Assembly: GCF_947259025.1 (NCBI RefSeq)
Contig: NZ_CAMYKO010000005.1
Coordinates: 62,001-126,000, forward strand
Direction: 5' to 3'
DNA from: an uncultured Methylophaga sp.
GTDB taxonomy: Bacteria; Pseudomonadota; Gammaproteobacteria; Nitrosococcales; Methylophagaceae
Length of the DNA stretch: 64,000 nucleotides
Below, piece by piece: positions 45,604 through 56,434 of this stretch. The translations under genes and the position numbers were made by a program. The notes below the pieces were generated by a model. The model made no database searches. It had not been told where the DNA came from and saw only the letters and a list, made by a program, of their open reading frames with translations. How positions within the stretch are numbered: position 1 is the stretch's first letter; the number at the start of each line of letters is the position of its first letter.

Positions 45604-46686
45604 ATGTTAGACCAAGCGCAAGTTCAGGAAGTCATCAACGATTTCGTGGATCCCCAGACCGAGATCAGGCTCGGTGACACCCGGCCCGCCATTAAGGTCA
45701 GAGAAGATGGCGATGCGCTGCAGCTTGATATCAGCCTCGGCTATCCGGTCAAGGGCTATGCCGATTCATTGAAAACACAACTGCTGGATGCGCTCAAACA
45801 AGCCGGTGCTGACAAAGCCGAAATAAACCTGAGCACCCAAGTCGTCAAGCACAAGGTGCAGCAAGGCGTACCGGCGCTGGAAAACGTCAAGAACATTATC
45901 GCCGTGGCATCAGGCAAAGGCGGCGTGGGTAAATCGACTACCTCGGTCAACCTGGCACTGGCGCTTGCAGCCGAAGGGGCCAAGGTTGGTGTACTGGATG
46001 CTGATATATACGGGCCCAGTCAGCCGCGCATGCTGGGTGCCAGCAAACGCCCTGAATCTGAAGATGGCAAAACCATCGAACCGATTGAGAGCTACGGCGT
46101 GCAAAGCATGTCAATCGGTTTTCTGATCGACGAAGAAGAGCCAATGGTGTGGCGCGGACCGATGGTCACTCAGGCCCTGCAGCAAATGCTGGGTGATACC
46201 AACTGGAAAGAACTCGACTATCTGGTCATTGACCTGCCGCCAGGCACCGGCGACATTCAATTGACTTTGTCGCAGAAAGTGCCGGTCAGTGGCTCTGTGA
46301 TTGTCACCACGCCACAGGATATCTCGCTGCTGGATGCGCGCAAGGCCTACAAGATGTTTGAAAAGGTCAAAGTGCCGGTGCTGGGTGTGGTCGAGAATAT
46401 GAGCACGCACATCTGTAGTCAGTGTGGTCATGAAGAACATATCTTTGGCACTGGCGGTGGTCAGAAGATGGCCGATCAGTATGGCATCAACCTTTTGGGC
46501 AGCCTGCCGCTGAATATCCGCATTCGCGAAGATGCTGATGGCGGTCAGCCCAGTGTAGTGACTGATCCGGAAGGCGATATTGCCATGGCTTACCGGGGTA
46601 TTGCCCGTCGTGTAGCAGCCAGACTGGCGATGCAGGGCAAAGATTATTCCGCTGCCTTCCCCAATATCAAGGTGACCAACAGCTGA
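45604..46686 (+). CDS. mrp: Mrp/ApbC iron-sulfur cluster carrier ATPase
   Basis: 360 residues. An N-terminal MIP18-like domain (residues 1-90) precedes a deviant Walker A GKGGVGKST (104-112) and DADIYGPSQPRML. The cluster-binding Cys pair is CSQC (271-274). It delivers Fe-S clusters to apoproteins. AGGAGC precedes the ATG. It is followed by dcd in its own unit. Confidence 0.93.
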   Translation: MLDQAQVQEVINDFVDPQTEIRLGDTRPAIKVREDGDALQLDISLGYPVKGYADSLKTQLLDALKQAGADKAEINLSTQVVKHKVQQGVPALENVKNIIAVASGKGGVGKSTTSVNLALALAAEGAKVGVLDADIYGPSQPRMLGASKRPESEDGKTIEPIESYGVQSMSIGFLIDEEEPMVWRGPMVTQALQQMLGDTNWKELDYLVIDLPPGTGDIQLTLSQKVPVSGSVIVTTPQDISLLDARKAYKMFEKVKVPVLGVVENMSTHICSQCGHEEHIFGTGGGQKMADQYGINLLGSLPLNIRIREDADGGQPSVVTDPEGDIAMAYRGIARRVAARLAMQGKDYSAAFPNIKVTNS

Positions 46687-46748
46687 TTTACCCGCCGGGG
46701 AAATCAGGTATCATGAGGCTTTTGTTTCAAGGCTAAAGCGGCTTAACT

Positions 46749-47309
46749 ATGATCAAATCGGACAAATGGATTCGCCGGATGGCGGAGCAGGGCATGATCT
46801 CGCCTTTTGAAGCGGGACAGATTCGTTATCATGACGACAACCGTATTATTTCTTACGGCACCTCAAGTTATGGCTATGATGTCCGCTGCTCTAATGAGTT
46901 CAAGATATTCACCAATATCAATTCTGCCATTGTCGATCCCAAAAACTTCGACGAAAGCAGCTTTGTTGATGTGAAGTCCGATGTCTGTATTATTCCGCCC
47001 AACTCATTTGCCCTGGCCCGAACTGTCGAGGCTTTCAAGATTCCACGTAATGTGCTGACAGTCTGCCTGGGCAAGTCGACCTATGCCCGCTGCGGCATTA
47101 TCGTCAATGTCACGCCGCTGGAACCCGAATGGGAGGGCCAGGTTACGCTGGAGTTCTCGAACACGACGCCGCTGCCGGCCAAGATTTACGCGAACGAAGG
47201 CGTGGCGCAGATGCTGTTTTTCGAGTCCGATGAAGTGTGTGAGACGTCCTATGCTGATCGTGGGGGTAAATACCAGGGTCAGTCAGGTGTGACGCTGCCA
47301 CGGTCGTAA
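46749..47309 (+). CDS. dcd: dCTP deaminase
   Basis: 186 residues. It deaminates dCTP to dUTP for dTTP synthesis. [50 protein letters not shown] and [14 protein letters not shown] are diagnostic. Length is that of the proteobacterial family. The WD40 lipoprotein gene follows after 6 nt from its ATG. Confidence 0.96.
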   Translation: MIKSDKWIRRMAEQGMISPFEAGQIRYHDDNRIISYGTSSYGYDVRCSNEFKIFTNINSAIVDPKNFDESSFVDVKSDVCIIPPNSFALARTVEAFKIPRNVLTVCLGKSTYARCGIIVNVTPLEPEWEGQVTLEFSNTTPLPAKIYANEGVAQMLFFESDEVCETSYADRGGKYQGQSGVTLPRS

Positions 47310-47315
47310 GTGGGG

Positions 47316-48368
47316 ATGACAGCGACGGCCAATCTCCCTCGACTGGCGCTGCTGGTTTTAATCACTGGCTTGCTCACGGCCTGCAGTAATGAAAAAACGC
47401 CAACCCAGCAGTGGCAGCACAGTCATCTTGGCAGCTATGCTGCAGCGTTTTCTCCGGATCGACGCTATGCGCTGGTGGGGGATACCGATCAACCCGCAAA
47501 ACTCTGGGATCTGGAAAGCGGCAAAATCAAATACAGCTGGCAGAACCAGCCAGATCAGGCCGGCACTACCACTGATGTTGCCTTTTCTCCCGATAGCCGG
47601 GTCGCTGCTACCAGCGAATCCAACACGGTCGTGTTATGGCGGCTGTCCGATGGTAAGCCGGTAAGCCGGCTGCAATTCCCGGTCCCGGTCAAGGATATGG
47701 CGCTGGCAGCCAACGGGGATTATCTTTTACTGGCATTACAGGATCGCACTGCGGTCTATTTTGATGTGGCAGCCAACCAGGTTCGCCAAATCTTTGAACA
47801 TGACGGGGCTCCGGTCAATTCACCGATTAATCAACTGATCAATACCGTGGCCTTATCTGCCGACGGTAAAACCGCCCTGACCGGCGGTGATGACCGCACA
47901 GCGCGACTTTGGGATCTGGAAACCGGCGAACAGCTTCAGCAATGGCAGCATGGCAGCCCGGTCAGCCTGGTGTCTTTCAATCCGCAGGGTGACTATGTGA
48001 TCACCAGTGCCGGTAATGATCAGACTTATTTATGGGGTCTGCCGTCTGCACAGCAAATCGCCGCACTGAATACGTCGCCAATACCACTGGACGGGCCGTG
48101 GGCGGATTTCCCGGTGTTTAAGACCACCACCACGGCAGTAGGTTATTCAGCCGATAATCAGTTCATCGTCACCGGTCATCCCAACCAGACCATCTGTACC
48201 TGGCGGGCACGGAACGGCGAAAACATGGCGTGCTGGCAAGCGCCGCGGCGCGAAGCGCTCAAGCCCGGCGTGGTTTTACAGGCAGTGACATTCAGCCAAG
48301 ACGGACAATCAATTTTGACCGAGGCCGGTAACGGCCTGGCACAGAAGTGGAGGTTCACCAATGACTGA
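47316..48368 (+). CDS. WD40-repeat lipoprotein
   Basis: 350 residues. A signal peptide ends in a lipobox LTAC-S (Cys near residue 23), then a beta-propeller of six or seven WD40-like blades (LWDLESGKIKYSW, LWRLSDGKPVSRL, LWDLETGEQLQQW, YLWGLPSAQQIA and others). The ATG at 47316 is chosen over the GTG at 47310. It is probably a periplasm-facing outer-membrane scaffold; partners unknown. The stop overlaps the next gene start. Confidence 0.8.
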   Translation: MTATANLPRLALLVLITGLLTACSNEKTPTQQWQHSHLGSYAAAFSPDRRYALVGDTDQPAKLWDLESGKIKYSWQNQPDQAGTTTDVAFSPDSRVAATSESNTVVLWRLSDGKPVSRLQFPVPVKDMALAANGDYLLLALQDRTAVYFDVAANQVRQIFEHDGAPVNSPINQLINTVALSADGKTALTGGDDRTARLWDLETGEQLQQWQHGSPVSLVSFNPQGDYVITSAGNDQTYLWGLPSAQQIAALNTSPIPLDGPWADFPVFKTTTTAVGYSADNQFIVTGHPNQTICTWRARNGENMACWQAPRREALKPGVVLQAVTFSQDGQSILTEAGNGLAQKWRFTND

Positions 48369-48693
48369 GTCTTTATTGAAACTGGTGTTTTTTGTCCCTG
48401 AGTCACATAAAGAAGCGGTGAAACAGGCTATCTTTTCTGCTGGGGCCGGCCAGTATGAGGGGTATGACAGCTGCAGTTGGGAAAGCCAGGGTCACGGGCA
48501 GTTCCGGCCGCTGGATGGCAGCGATCCGTTTATCGGCAAACAGGGTGAAATTGAGCGGGTGGCAGAATTTCGGGTCGAAACCGTGTGCCCCGAATCTGCT
48601 ATCAAAACTATCCTGCAGGCGCTGATTGAGGCGCACCCCTACGAAACCCCGGCTTATGAAGTCTGGTCTGTTAAGACAATTGACGATTTTTGA
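48361..48693 (+). CDS. YqfO/NIF3-like small protein
   Basis: 110 residues matching the YqfO/CutA-like insert domain of NIF3 proteins: KLVFFVPESHKEAVKQAIFSAGAGQYEGYDSCSW and AHPYETPAYEVW. Stand-alone versions are common in Gammaproteobacteria; function unknown. It overlaps the WD40 gene by 8 nt and lies 15 nt before pepN. Confidence 0.8.
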   Translation: MTESLLKLVFFVPESHKEAVKQAIFSAGAGQYEGYDSCSWESQGHGQFRPLDGSDPFIGKQGEIERVAEFRVETVCPESAIKTILQALIEAHPYETPAYEVWSVKTIDDF

Positions 48694-48708
48694 TTGAGAG
48701 CATGATTT

Positions 48709-51366
48709 ATGGATACCTCCACTAGCGACGTCTCACCCCGGGTGACTCGACTGGAAGATTACCAGCCACCGGCTTACCTGGTTGATGAAGCCCTGCTGCA
48801 TTTCGATCTCGACAGCGACAGCACCCGGGTGGTCAGCACCCTCAGTTTGAGGAGAAACCCCCAAGGCAATGGCGGTGACTGTGTTTTGGATGGTGAAGAA
48901 CTGACGCTGGTGTCGGTCAAGCTTAATGGCAGTACCCTGTCTGCCAGCCAATATCAACGCAGCGAAAAGCAGTTGCTGATCCCGAATCCGCCTGAACAGT
49001 TCGAGCTGGAAATCACCACCGATATCCAGCCTGATCAGAATACGGCGCTGGAAGGTTTGTATTACTCCGGCCGTATCTTGTGCACGCAGTGCGAGGCCGA
49101 GGGGTTCCGCCGTATCACCTATTATCCGGATCGTCCTGATGTGATGTCGGTATTCACCGTCACCATCGTCGCCGATGGTGAAAAATGGCCCACCATGCTG
49201 TCCAACGGCAACCTGGAAGATCAGGGTAAATTTGACGATGGCCGTCACTGGGTGCGCTGGCATGATCCTCATCCCAAACCCAGTTACTTGTTTGCTTTGG
49301 TGGCCGGTGATTTATATGTGCAGCAGGACAGCTTCACTACCATGGGTGGGCGTAACGTTGCGCTGAGAATTTACGTTGATCCGGAAAATAAGCATAAGTG
49401 CGATCACGCTTTGAACTCGCTCAAGCAGGCGATGAAGTGGGATGAAAAGACCTACGGCCGCGAATATGATCTGGACGTGTTTATGATCGTCGCCGTTAAT
49501 GACTTCAATATGGGCGCGATGGAAAACAAGGGCCTGAATATTTTCAACGCGGCCTGTGTGCTGGCCAGCCCTGAAACTGCGACCGATGCTGACTTCTATA
49601 CCATCCAGAGCATCGTGGCCCACGAGTATTTCCATAACTGGTCGGGCAACCGGGTGACCTGCCGCGACTGGTTCCAGTTGAGCCTGAAAGAAGGCTTCAC
49701 AGTCATGCGTGACCAGAGTTTCAGTGCTGATTTAAACTCGGCTGCTGTCGCGCGTATTGATGATGTCGATAAACTACGCAGCATGCAGTTTGCCGAGGAT
49801 GCCGGGCCGATGGCGCACCCGGTGCGACCTGATTCCTACATCGAAATCAGCAACTTTTACACCGTGACTATTTACGAGAAAGGTGCAGAAGTCGTGCGCA
49901 TGCTTAAAACACTGGCCGGTGAAGCGGGTTTCCGTAAAGGCGCCGATCTCTATTTTGACCGTCATGATGGGCAGGCAGTGACGACTGACGATTTCGTCAA
50001 AGCCATTGAAGATGCCAATCAACTGGATTTGAGCCAGTTCCGCCGCTGGTATCAGCAGGCGGGGACACCGTCACTGAACATTGAGTCGGACTACGATCCG
50101 ATTGCCCATAGTTTGAGCCTGACTGTGACCCAGAGCTCTCCACCCACACCCGGACAGCCCGATAAACAGCCGCTGCATATTCCTTTTGCTATTGGTCTTC
50201 TGGATAAAGATGGCGAAAGTCTGCCCTTGCAACTGGCCGGTGAAAACAAGCCATACCCGGATGAGACCCGCGTATTGTCAGTGACCGAAGCCAGTCAGAC
50301 TTTTGAGTTTATCAATTTGCCCAGCGAGCCACTGCCCTCGGTATTGCGTGGATTCTCGGCACCGGTCAAACTCAAGCACGAGCTGAGCAATCATCAGCTT
50401 GCTTTTATGATGGCCAATGACAAGGACAGCTTCAATCGCTGGGATGCCGGTCAAAAGCTGGTCATCAATATTCTGCTGGGCCTGGTCAATGATATTCAGC
50501 AGCAAAACCAACTGACGTTGTCACCACTTCTGATTAGTCAGTTTGAACAGGTGCTGGCTGATGACAAGCTGGATCCGGCACTGGTTGCCAAAATGCTGAC
50601 CCTGCCCAGTGAAAACTATCTGGCGGCGCAAATGGATAAGCCTGATGTGGATGCGATTCATGAAGCCCGCGAGTTCGTTAAACGCAGTCTGGCGACCGCG
50701 CTGAAAGCGCAGTTTGATAGCAGTTATCAGCGTCTTGGTAGTGATAAACAATATGACTTTAATGCCGCTGATATGGCAGCACGCAGTCTTAAAAACCTGT
50801 GTCTTTCCTATCTGGTCGCTAGCGGCGATCCGATGCAGATCCAGCGTTGTTTACGGCAGATGAAGCAGGCTGACAATATGACGGAATTGCTGGCCGGGCT
50901 GAAGTTAATGTCCAATCAGGTCGGCCCCGAGCGCGATCATGCACTGCGCGCTTTCTACGAACAATGGAAACATGATAAACAGGTCGTTGATAAATGGCTG
51001 GCGGTGCAGGCCTCATCGACACTGCCTGATACCCTGTTCCGGGTTAAAGGGCTGATGAAGCACGAGGCCTTTAATATCAAAAACCCCAACAATGTGCGGG
51101 CGCTGATCGGCATGTTCTGCCGCAATAATCCGGTCAACTTCCATGCTAAAGATGGTTCCGGTTACCGCTTCCTGGCTGAGCAGATTCTGGCACTGGATAA
51201 ACTGAATCCGCAGGTGGCAGCGCGCATGCTGGGCGCTTTGAACTCATGGCGTCGCTATGATGATCAGCGCCAGGCGATGATGAAACAGGCGCTGGAAAAC
51301 ATTGCGGCAGAAAAAACCTTGTCCGCCGATGTGTATGAGATTGTGACCAAGTATCTGACTGCCTGA
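48709..51366 (+). CDS. pepN: Aminopeptidase N
   Basis: 885 residues, M1 zinc metallopeptidase that removes N-terminal residues from peptides in the cytoplasm. GAMEN (269-273) is the substrate anchor and HEYFHNWSGNR (from His305) with the downstream Glu gives the zinc site. Length and ending fit the E. coli type. It is followed at 1-2 nt spacing by the HIT and DUF2835 genes. Confidence 0.96.
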   Translation: MDTSTSDVSPRVTRLEDYQPPAYLVDEALLHFDLDSDSTRVVSTLSLRRNPQGNGGDCVLDGEELTLVSVKLNGSTLSASQYQRSEKQLLIPNPPEQFELEITTDIQPDQNTALEGLYYSGRILCTQCEAEGFRRITYYPDRPDVMSVFTVTIVADGEKWPTMLSNGNLEDQGKFDDGRHWVRWHDPHPKPSYLFALVAGDLYVQQDSFTTMGGRNVALRIYVDPENKHKCDHALNSLKQAMKWDEKTYGREYDLDVFMIVAVNDFNMGAMENKGLNIFNAACVLASPETATDADFYTIQSIVAHEYFHNWSGNRVTCRDWFQLSLKEGFTVMRDQSFSADLNSAAVARIDDVDKLRSMQFAEDAGPMAHPVRPDSYIEISNFYTVTIYEKGAEVVRMLKTLAGEAGFRKGADLYFDRHDGQAVTTDDFVKAIEDANQLDLSQFRRWYQQAGTPSLNIESDYDPIAHSLSLTVTQSSPPTPGQPDKQPLHIPFAIGLLDKDGESLPLQLAGENKPYPDETRVLSVTEASQTFEFINLPSEPLPSVLRGFSAPVKLKHELSNHQLAFMMANDKDSFNRWDAGQKLVINILLGLVNDIQQQNQLTLSPLLISQFEQVLADDKLDPALVAKMLTLPSENYLAAQMDKPDVDAIHEAREFVKRSLATALKAQFDSSYQRLGSDKQYDFNAADMAARSLKNLCLSYLVASGDPMQIQRCLRQMKQADNMTELLAGLKLMSNQVGPERDHALRAFYEQWKHDKQVVDKWLAVQASSTLPDTLFRVKGLMKHEAFNIKNPNNVRALIGMFCRNNPVNFHAKDGSGYRFLAEQILALDKLNPQVAARMLGALNSWRRYDDQRQAMMKQALENIAAEKTLSADVYEIVTKYLTA

Positions 51367-51367
51367 T

Positions 51368-51781
51368 ATGTTCGAGTTGCATCCGAAACTGGCACAGGAC
51401 ACTCACCGGGTCGGCCAATATGCCTTGTGTGAGGTGCTGCTGATGAACGACAGCCGCTATCCTTGGCTGATCCTGGTTCCCAGACTTGAGTCAATGCGCG
51501 AGATCCATCAACTGAGTGAGTCGGAACAGCAGCAGCTGATACAGGAGTCCAGCTTCACGGCCAGCCGTATGCTGGAGCTGTTCTCTGCTGACAAGATGAA
51601 TGTGGCCGCATTGGGCAACCAGGTTGAACAACTGCATGTTCACCATATTGCCCGCTTCAGCACTGATGCCTGCTGGCCGGATCCGGTCTGGGGGCGGGGC
51701 ACGGCAGAACCGTATTCTGACGTTGCTGCTGCAGCGATGCTGTCACAGCTGCGCCGGGTGTTGGATGATTATTTGACTTGA
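51368..51781 (+). CDS. HIT-family nucleotide-binding protein
   Basis: 137 residues. The histidine triad-like motif is LHVHHIARF, preceded by LGNQVEQ, as in short proteobacterial HIT proteins. These hydrolyse or transfer nucleoside monophosphates; substrate here unknown. It starts 2 nt after pepN. Confidence 0.85.
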   Translation: MFELHPKLAQDTHRVGQYALCEVLLMNDSRYPWLILVPRLESMREIHQLSESEQQQLIQESSFTASRMLELFSADKMNVAALGNQVEQLHVHHIARFSTDACWPDPVWGRGTAEPYSDVAAAAMLSQLRRVLDDYLT

Positions 51782-51782
51782 T

Positions 51783-52007
51783 ATGACCGAACTACGATTT
51801 CGCCTGAACCTGAGCCGGGAAGAGGCACTTCGTTATTATCAGGGCGAGGCCAGTACCGTTGTCACCCGTGCTGAAAATGGCCAGAGCATCAGTTTTCCGG
51901 CTTCGCATATCCGGCCTTTTGTGAATGCCGACGGGGTTCGCGGGCTTTTCCGGATTCGTTTTGACAGTCGTCACAAACTGCAGTCGCTGGAGCGTATTGG
52001 CTTTTAG
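51783..52007 (+). CDS. DUF2835 protein
   Basis: 74 residues, small soluble protein of the gammaproteobacterial DUF2835 family (FRLNLSREEALRYYQG, SISFPASHIRPFVNADGVRGLFRIRF). Function unknown. It starts 1 nt after the HIT stop and overlaps the 3' end of the convergent RDD gene by 4 nt. Confidence 0.8.
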   Translation: MTELRFRLNLSREEALRYYQGEASTVVTRAENGQSISFPASHIRPFVNADGVRGLFRIRFDSRHKLQSLERIGF

Positions 52008-52456
52008 CCGCTTTTCTTTGCCGATGACTTCTCGTCAGGCTTGTGCACAATCAGTTGTGTGCCTGACAGCAAATCATGCCAGCTCAGTTTGTCCTTGCTC
52101 AGCCATTGCCAGAAAAAACCCAGCCCTAAACAAAGCCAGGAAATAATCGCCACGGCAAAGCGCATGGCTGCCTGTTGCCAGCTGATTTCGACCTGGTTTT
52201 GTCCCACCAGATACACTTTCCAGGCGCGCATGCCCAGGGTCTGGCCACCATGCGTCCAGAACCAGCCATAAAAGAACAGGCTGACCAGCAGCAGATAGAG
52301 CACAAAGATCGGGTTGCCGGGTTCGATTGCCTGCCCCTGGTTAAGCACCACCGGGATGACTGTCGCCAGCAACAGCGCCGACAGCAATAACAACACATCA
52401 TAGAGCATGACCATCAGCAGTCGCAGCAGGCCGGGGCGGGGATTGGTGTCTGTCAT
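52004..52456 (-). CDS. RDD-family membrane protein
   Basis: 150 residues with four hydrophobic segments (residues 10-33, 45-65, about 110-128). TLGMRAWKVYLV is the conserved RDD element. Role unknown, possibly transport-related. It is convergent with DUF2835 and divergent from purL with 91 bp between. Confidence 0.78.
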   Translation of the reverse strand: MTDTNPRPGLLRLLMVMLYDVLLLLSALLLATVIPVVLNQGQAIEPGNPIFVLYLLLVSLFFYGWFWTHGGQTLGMRAWKVYLVGQNQVEISWQQAAMRFAVAIISWLCLGLGFFWQWLSKDKLSWHDLLSGTQLIVHKPDEKSSAKKSG

Positions 52457-52547
52457 GTTTTACCTGATAAAGCAGTATTTTATTTGGGCGTTAAACCCCA
52501 CATAAAGTATCATTATCGCTTTCGATAATCATGATTTTGGGATCCGC

Positions 52548-55500
52548 ATGCTGCAACTGATCGGCCGTCCGGCTTTTTCTGCTTTCCGTCTGGAGAAATT
52601 ACTCAGCACCATTCAGGCTGAGGTCGCAAGCGTCACCGCGATTAGAACTGAATATCGCTATTTTGTTGAAATTGAAGGTGAATGCATTCTACCGGAGAAA
52701 GAGCAGGAACTGGTGGAAACCCTGTTGCAGGCCAAAGTGGCTGACAGCGAGCCGCAGGCCGATGAAAGCTTTTTCCTGGTAACGCCGCGTCCGGGCACAA
52801 TCTCACCCTGGTCGAGTAAGGCCACCGATATTGCGGAAAACAGCGGTGCCGATGATATCCAGCGAATTGAGCGTGGTGTCGCCTTTTTCGTCAAAAGCAG
52901 CGAAGCGCTGAGCGCGGCACAAAGAGAAGCGGTCTCCCAGCAGCTGCACGACCGCATGATTGAATCGGTGTTTGAAACAGTTGATGATGCCGATCGGCTG
53001 TTTGTGCATGGCGCTTCCCGGCCGCTGGTAAGCGTGGATATTCTTAACGGTGGTCGTGAGGCGCTGGTTAATGCCAACCAGAACATGGGACTGGCACTGG
53101 CGGAAGATGAAATTGACTACCTGTTCGACAATTTCAGCCTGCTGGAACGCAACCCCAACGACATTGAACTAATGATGTTCGCACAGGCCAACTCCGAGCA
53201 TTGCCGTCATAAAATCTTCCGTGCCGACTGGATCATCGACGGCGACAAGCAGCCGCATACTTTGTTCAATATGATCCGCAACACCCATGACAAGAACCCG
53301 GCGGGGGTGGTGACCGCCTATTCCGATAACTCATCCGTTATCGAAGGGCCGCGCAGCCATCGTTTCCAGGTAGAAATGGCAGACGGTCATTACCACTATG
53401 AAGGTGAAGTCCAGCACATCATCATGAAGGTGGAAACGCATAACCACCCGACCGCGATTTCTCCGTTCCCGGGGGCGGCCACCGGTTCCGGTGGTGAGAT
53501 TCGTGATGAGGGGGCGACCGGTCGTGGCTCCAAACCCAAAGCAGGGCTGACCGGCTTTACCGTCTCCAACCTGGAAATTCCCGGTTTTGAACAACCCTGG
53601 GAAACGCCTTACGGCCGGCCTGCCCGCATGGCATCAGCACGCGACATCATGCTTGATGGTCCGCTGGGCGGCGCTGCCTTTAATAATGAGTTTGGCCGTC
53701 CCAACCTGTGTGGTTATTTCCGTACCTATGAAATGCAGGTGGAGTCGGATCAGGGCTTTGAAGTGCGGGGTTACCACAAGCCGATCATGGTTGCCGGTGG
53801 CATGGGCTCTATCCGTCCCCAGCATGTCAAAAAAGGCATTATGGATCCGGGCATGCAACTGATTGTTCTGGGTGGTCCGGCCATGCTTATCGGTCTGGGC
53901 GGGGGCGCTGCTTCCTCGGTAGCCTCCGGTACCAGTGATGAAGGGCTCGACTTTGCCTCTGTGCAGCGTGGTAACCCGGAAATGGAACGCCGCTGCCAGG
54001 AAGTCATCGACCGTTGCGTCGCGATGGATGATCAAAACCCGATTATTGCTATTCATGATGTTGGCGCCGGTGGTTTGTCGAATGCCTTCCCGGAACTGGT
54101 AGATGACAGCGGCCGTGGTGGACGCTTTGAACTGCGCCTTATCCCCAACGATGAATCCAGCATGTCACCGATGGAAATCTGGTGTAATGAGTCGCAGGAA
54201 CGCTATGTGCTGGGCGTGCACCCCGACCGGGTGGAAGAGTTTCAGGCGATCTGTGAACGCGAACGCTGCCCCTGGGCGGTCGTGGGGGAAACCACTGAAG
54301 ACGAACACCTGCTGCTGGGTGATGCGGATAATGAAACCCTGCCCATCGATATGCCGATGTCTCTGCTGTTGGGCAAGCCACCCAAGATGCTGCGCGATGT
54401 TAAGCGCGTCAACAAGCAGTATGCGGAACTCGATTTCAGCGGCATTTCTGCCGAACATGCGCTGGAACGCGTACTGAAGCTGCCCACAGTGGCCAGCAAA
54501 AACTTCCTGATTACCATCGGCGATCGCAGCATTACCGGTTTGGTTGCCCGTGACCAGATGGTTGGTCCCTGGCAGGTGCCAGTGGCGGACTGCGCGGTAA
54601 CCCTGGCCGATCATCATGATTTGCAGGGTGAAGCCATGGCCATGGGCGAAAGAACGCCATTGGCCGTGATTAATGCCCCGGCGTCCGGCCGCATTGCAGT
54701 GGGTGAGGCTATCACTAATATTGCTGCTGCGAGCATCGAAAAACTGGGCGATATCAAACTGTCTGCCAACTGGATGGCTGCCTGTAATCACCCCGGTGAA
54801 GATGCCTTGCTTTATGACACCGTCAAAGCGGTGGGCATGGAACTGTGCCCGGACCTGGATATTGCCATTCCTGTGGGCAAAGACTCGCTGTCGATGAAAA
54901 CCGTGTGGGATGACAATGGCGAGACCAAAACCGTCACCTCACCGCTGTCACTTGTGATCACCGCCTTTGCACCGGTCAGCGATGCCGCCAATACGGTCAC
55001 ACCGCAACTGCGTACCGACCTGGGCGATACCGACCTGATTTATATCGATTTGGGCCGTGGCAACAACCGCCTTGGTGCCTCGGCGCTGGCCCAGGTATTT
55101 AAACAAGTCGGCACTGATGGTGCTGATCTGGATGATGCGGCTGACCTGCGGCATTTCTTCGATGCCATCCAGCAACTGAAACAGCAACACAAACTGCTGG
55201 CCTACCACGACCGTGGTGACGGCGGTCTGATGGTGACGCTGGCGGAAATGGCCTTTGCCGGCCGTTGTGGTCTAGACATTGAACTCAACGGTCTGGGTGA
55301 GGCGCTGCCTTTGCTGTTCAATGAAGAGCTGGGCGCGGTGATCCAAGTACGTCATGATGACCTCGACGCTGTGATGCAATTGTTGTCCGACGCCGGTCTG
55401 GCACAGATGTCATTTGTCATCGGCAAGGTCAATGAAGCCCAGCAAATCCGGGTGACAGTAGATGGCGATAAAGTCATTGACCAGTCTCGTGTGACCTTGC

Positions 55501-56432
55501 AGCGTTTCTGGGCAGAAACCAGTTACCAGATGCAGGCACTGCGCGATAACCCGGAATGTGCTAAGCAGGAATTTGACAGCATTCTGGATGAAAACGATCC
55601 GGGCATGTTTGCCAAGCTCAGCTTCGATGCGGCTGAAAACATAGCGGCCCCGCTGATTGTCAGTGGCCAGCGGCCCAAAGTGGCTATCCTGCGAGAGCAG
55701 GGCGTCAATGGTCAGGTGGAAATGGCAGCCTCATTTGATCATGCCGGTTTCTGCGCCGTCGATGTGCATATGAGCGATGTTCTGGAAGGTCGCGTCAAAC
55801 TGGCTGACTTTGTCGGTCTGGTTGCCTGTGGTGGTTTCTCCTACGGTGACGTGCTGGGTGCCGGTCGTGGCTGGGCCAGTACCATTTTGCATAACGATCG
55901 TGCCCGTCAGCAGTTTGCCGACTTCTTCCAGCGTCAGGATACTTTTGCTTTGGGGGTGTGTAACGGCTGTCAGATGCTGTCCCAGCTCAAAGAACTGATT
56001 CCCGGCAGTGATCACTGGCCACAGTTCTCCCGCAACCTGTCTGAGCAGTTTGAGGCGCGTTTCTCGCTGGTTGAAGTGTTGGAATCGCCTTCGATTCTGC
56101 TGCAGGGCATGGCAGGCTCCATCATGCCTATTGCAGTGGCCCATGGCGAAGGCCGGGCAGACTTTACCGAGACCGGTTCCGAATCAGAAGCGCTGGCTGC
56201 GATGCGCTATGTTGATCATTACGGTAAAGCAACAGAAACCTATCCCTTCAATCCTAACGGTTCAGCCAATGGCCTCACGGCACTGACCACAGACGATGGT
56301 CGGGTGACAATCATGATGCCGCATCCGGAACGGGTCACCCGTGCCGTTCAGCATTCATGGCATCCGGATAACTGGGGTAAAGAGGGGCCGTGGGCGCGGC
56401 TGTTCCAGAACGCCAGACGCTGGGTCGGCTGA
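52548..56432 (+). CDS. purL: Phosphoribosylformylglycinamidine synthase
   Basis: 1294 residues, the large single-chain form. It converts FGAR, glutamine and ATP to FGAM in purine synthesis. The core [22 protein letters not shown] and [13 protein letters not shown], and the C-terminal amidotransferase with nucleophile Cys1138 in [11 protein letters not shown] and MPHPERV, are all present. Length matches the E. coli enzyme. The diguanylate cyclase ATG follows after 2 nt. Confidence 0.97.
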   Translation: MLQLIGRPAFSAFRLEKLLSTIQAEVASVTAIRTEYRYFVEIEGECILPEKEQELVETLLQAKVADSEPQADESFFLVTPRPGTISPWSSKATDIAENSGADDIQRIERGVAFFVKSSEALSAAQREAVSQQLHDRMIESVFETVDDADRLFVHGASRPLVSVDILNGGREALVNANQNMGLALAEDEIDYLFDNFSLLERNPNDIELMMFAQANSEHCRHKIFRADWIIDGDKQPHTLFNMIRNTHDKNPAGVVTAYSDNSSVIEGPRSHRFQVEMADGHYHYEGEVQHIIMKVETHNHPTAISPFPGAATGSGGEIRDEGATGRGSKPKAGLTGFTVSNLEIPGFEQPWETPYGRPARMASARDIMLDGPLGGAAFNNEFGRPNLCGYFRTYEMQVESDQGFEVRGYHKPIMVAGGMGSIRPQHVKKGIMDPGMQLIVLGGPAMLIGLGGGAASSVASGTSDEGLDFASVQRGNPEMERRCQEVIDRCVAMDDQNPIIAIHDVGAGGLSNAFPELVDDSGRGGRFELRLIPNDESSMSPMEIWCNESQERYVLGVHPDRVEEFQAICERERCPWAVVGETTEDEHLLLGDADNETLPIDMPMSLLLGKPPKMLRDVKRVNKQYAELDFSGISAEHALERVLKLPTVASKNFLITIGDRSITGLVARDQMVGPWQVPVADCAVTLADHHDLQGEAMAMGERTPLAVINAPASGRIAVGEAITNIAAASIEKLGDIKLSANWMAACNHPGEDALLYDTVKAVGMELCPDLDIAIPVGKDSLSMKTVWDDNGETKTVTSPLSLVITAFAPVSDAANTVTPQLRTDLGDTDLIYIDLGRGNNRLGASALAQVFKQVGTDGADLDDAADLRHFFDAIQQLKQQHKLLAYHDRGDGGLMVTLAEMAFAGRCGLDIELNGLGEALPLLFNEELGAVIQVRHDDLDAVMQLLSDAGLAQMSFVIGKVNEAQQIRVTVDGDKVIDQSRVTLQRFWAETSYQMQALRDNPECAKQEFDSILDENDPGMFAKLSFDAAENIAAPLIVSGQRPKVAILREQGVNGQVEMAASFDHAGFCAVDVHMSDVLEGRVKLADFVGLVACGGFSYGDVLGAGRGWASTILHNDRARQQFADFFQRQDTFALGVCNGCQMLSQLKELIPGSDHWPQFSRNLSEQFEARFSLVEVLESPSILLQGMAGSIMPIAVAHGEGRADFTETGSESEALAAMRYVDHYGKATETYPFNPNGSANGLTALTTDDGRVTIMMPHPERVTRAVQHSWHPDNWGKEGPWARLFQNARRWVG

Positions 56433-56434
56433 TC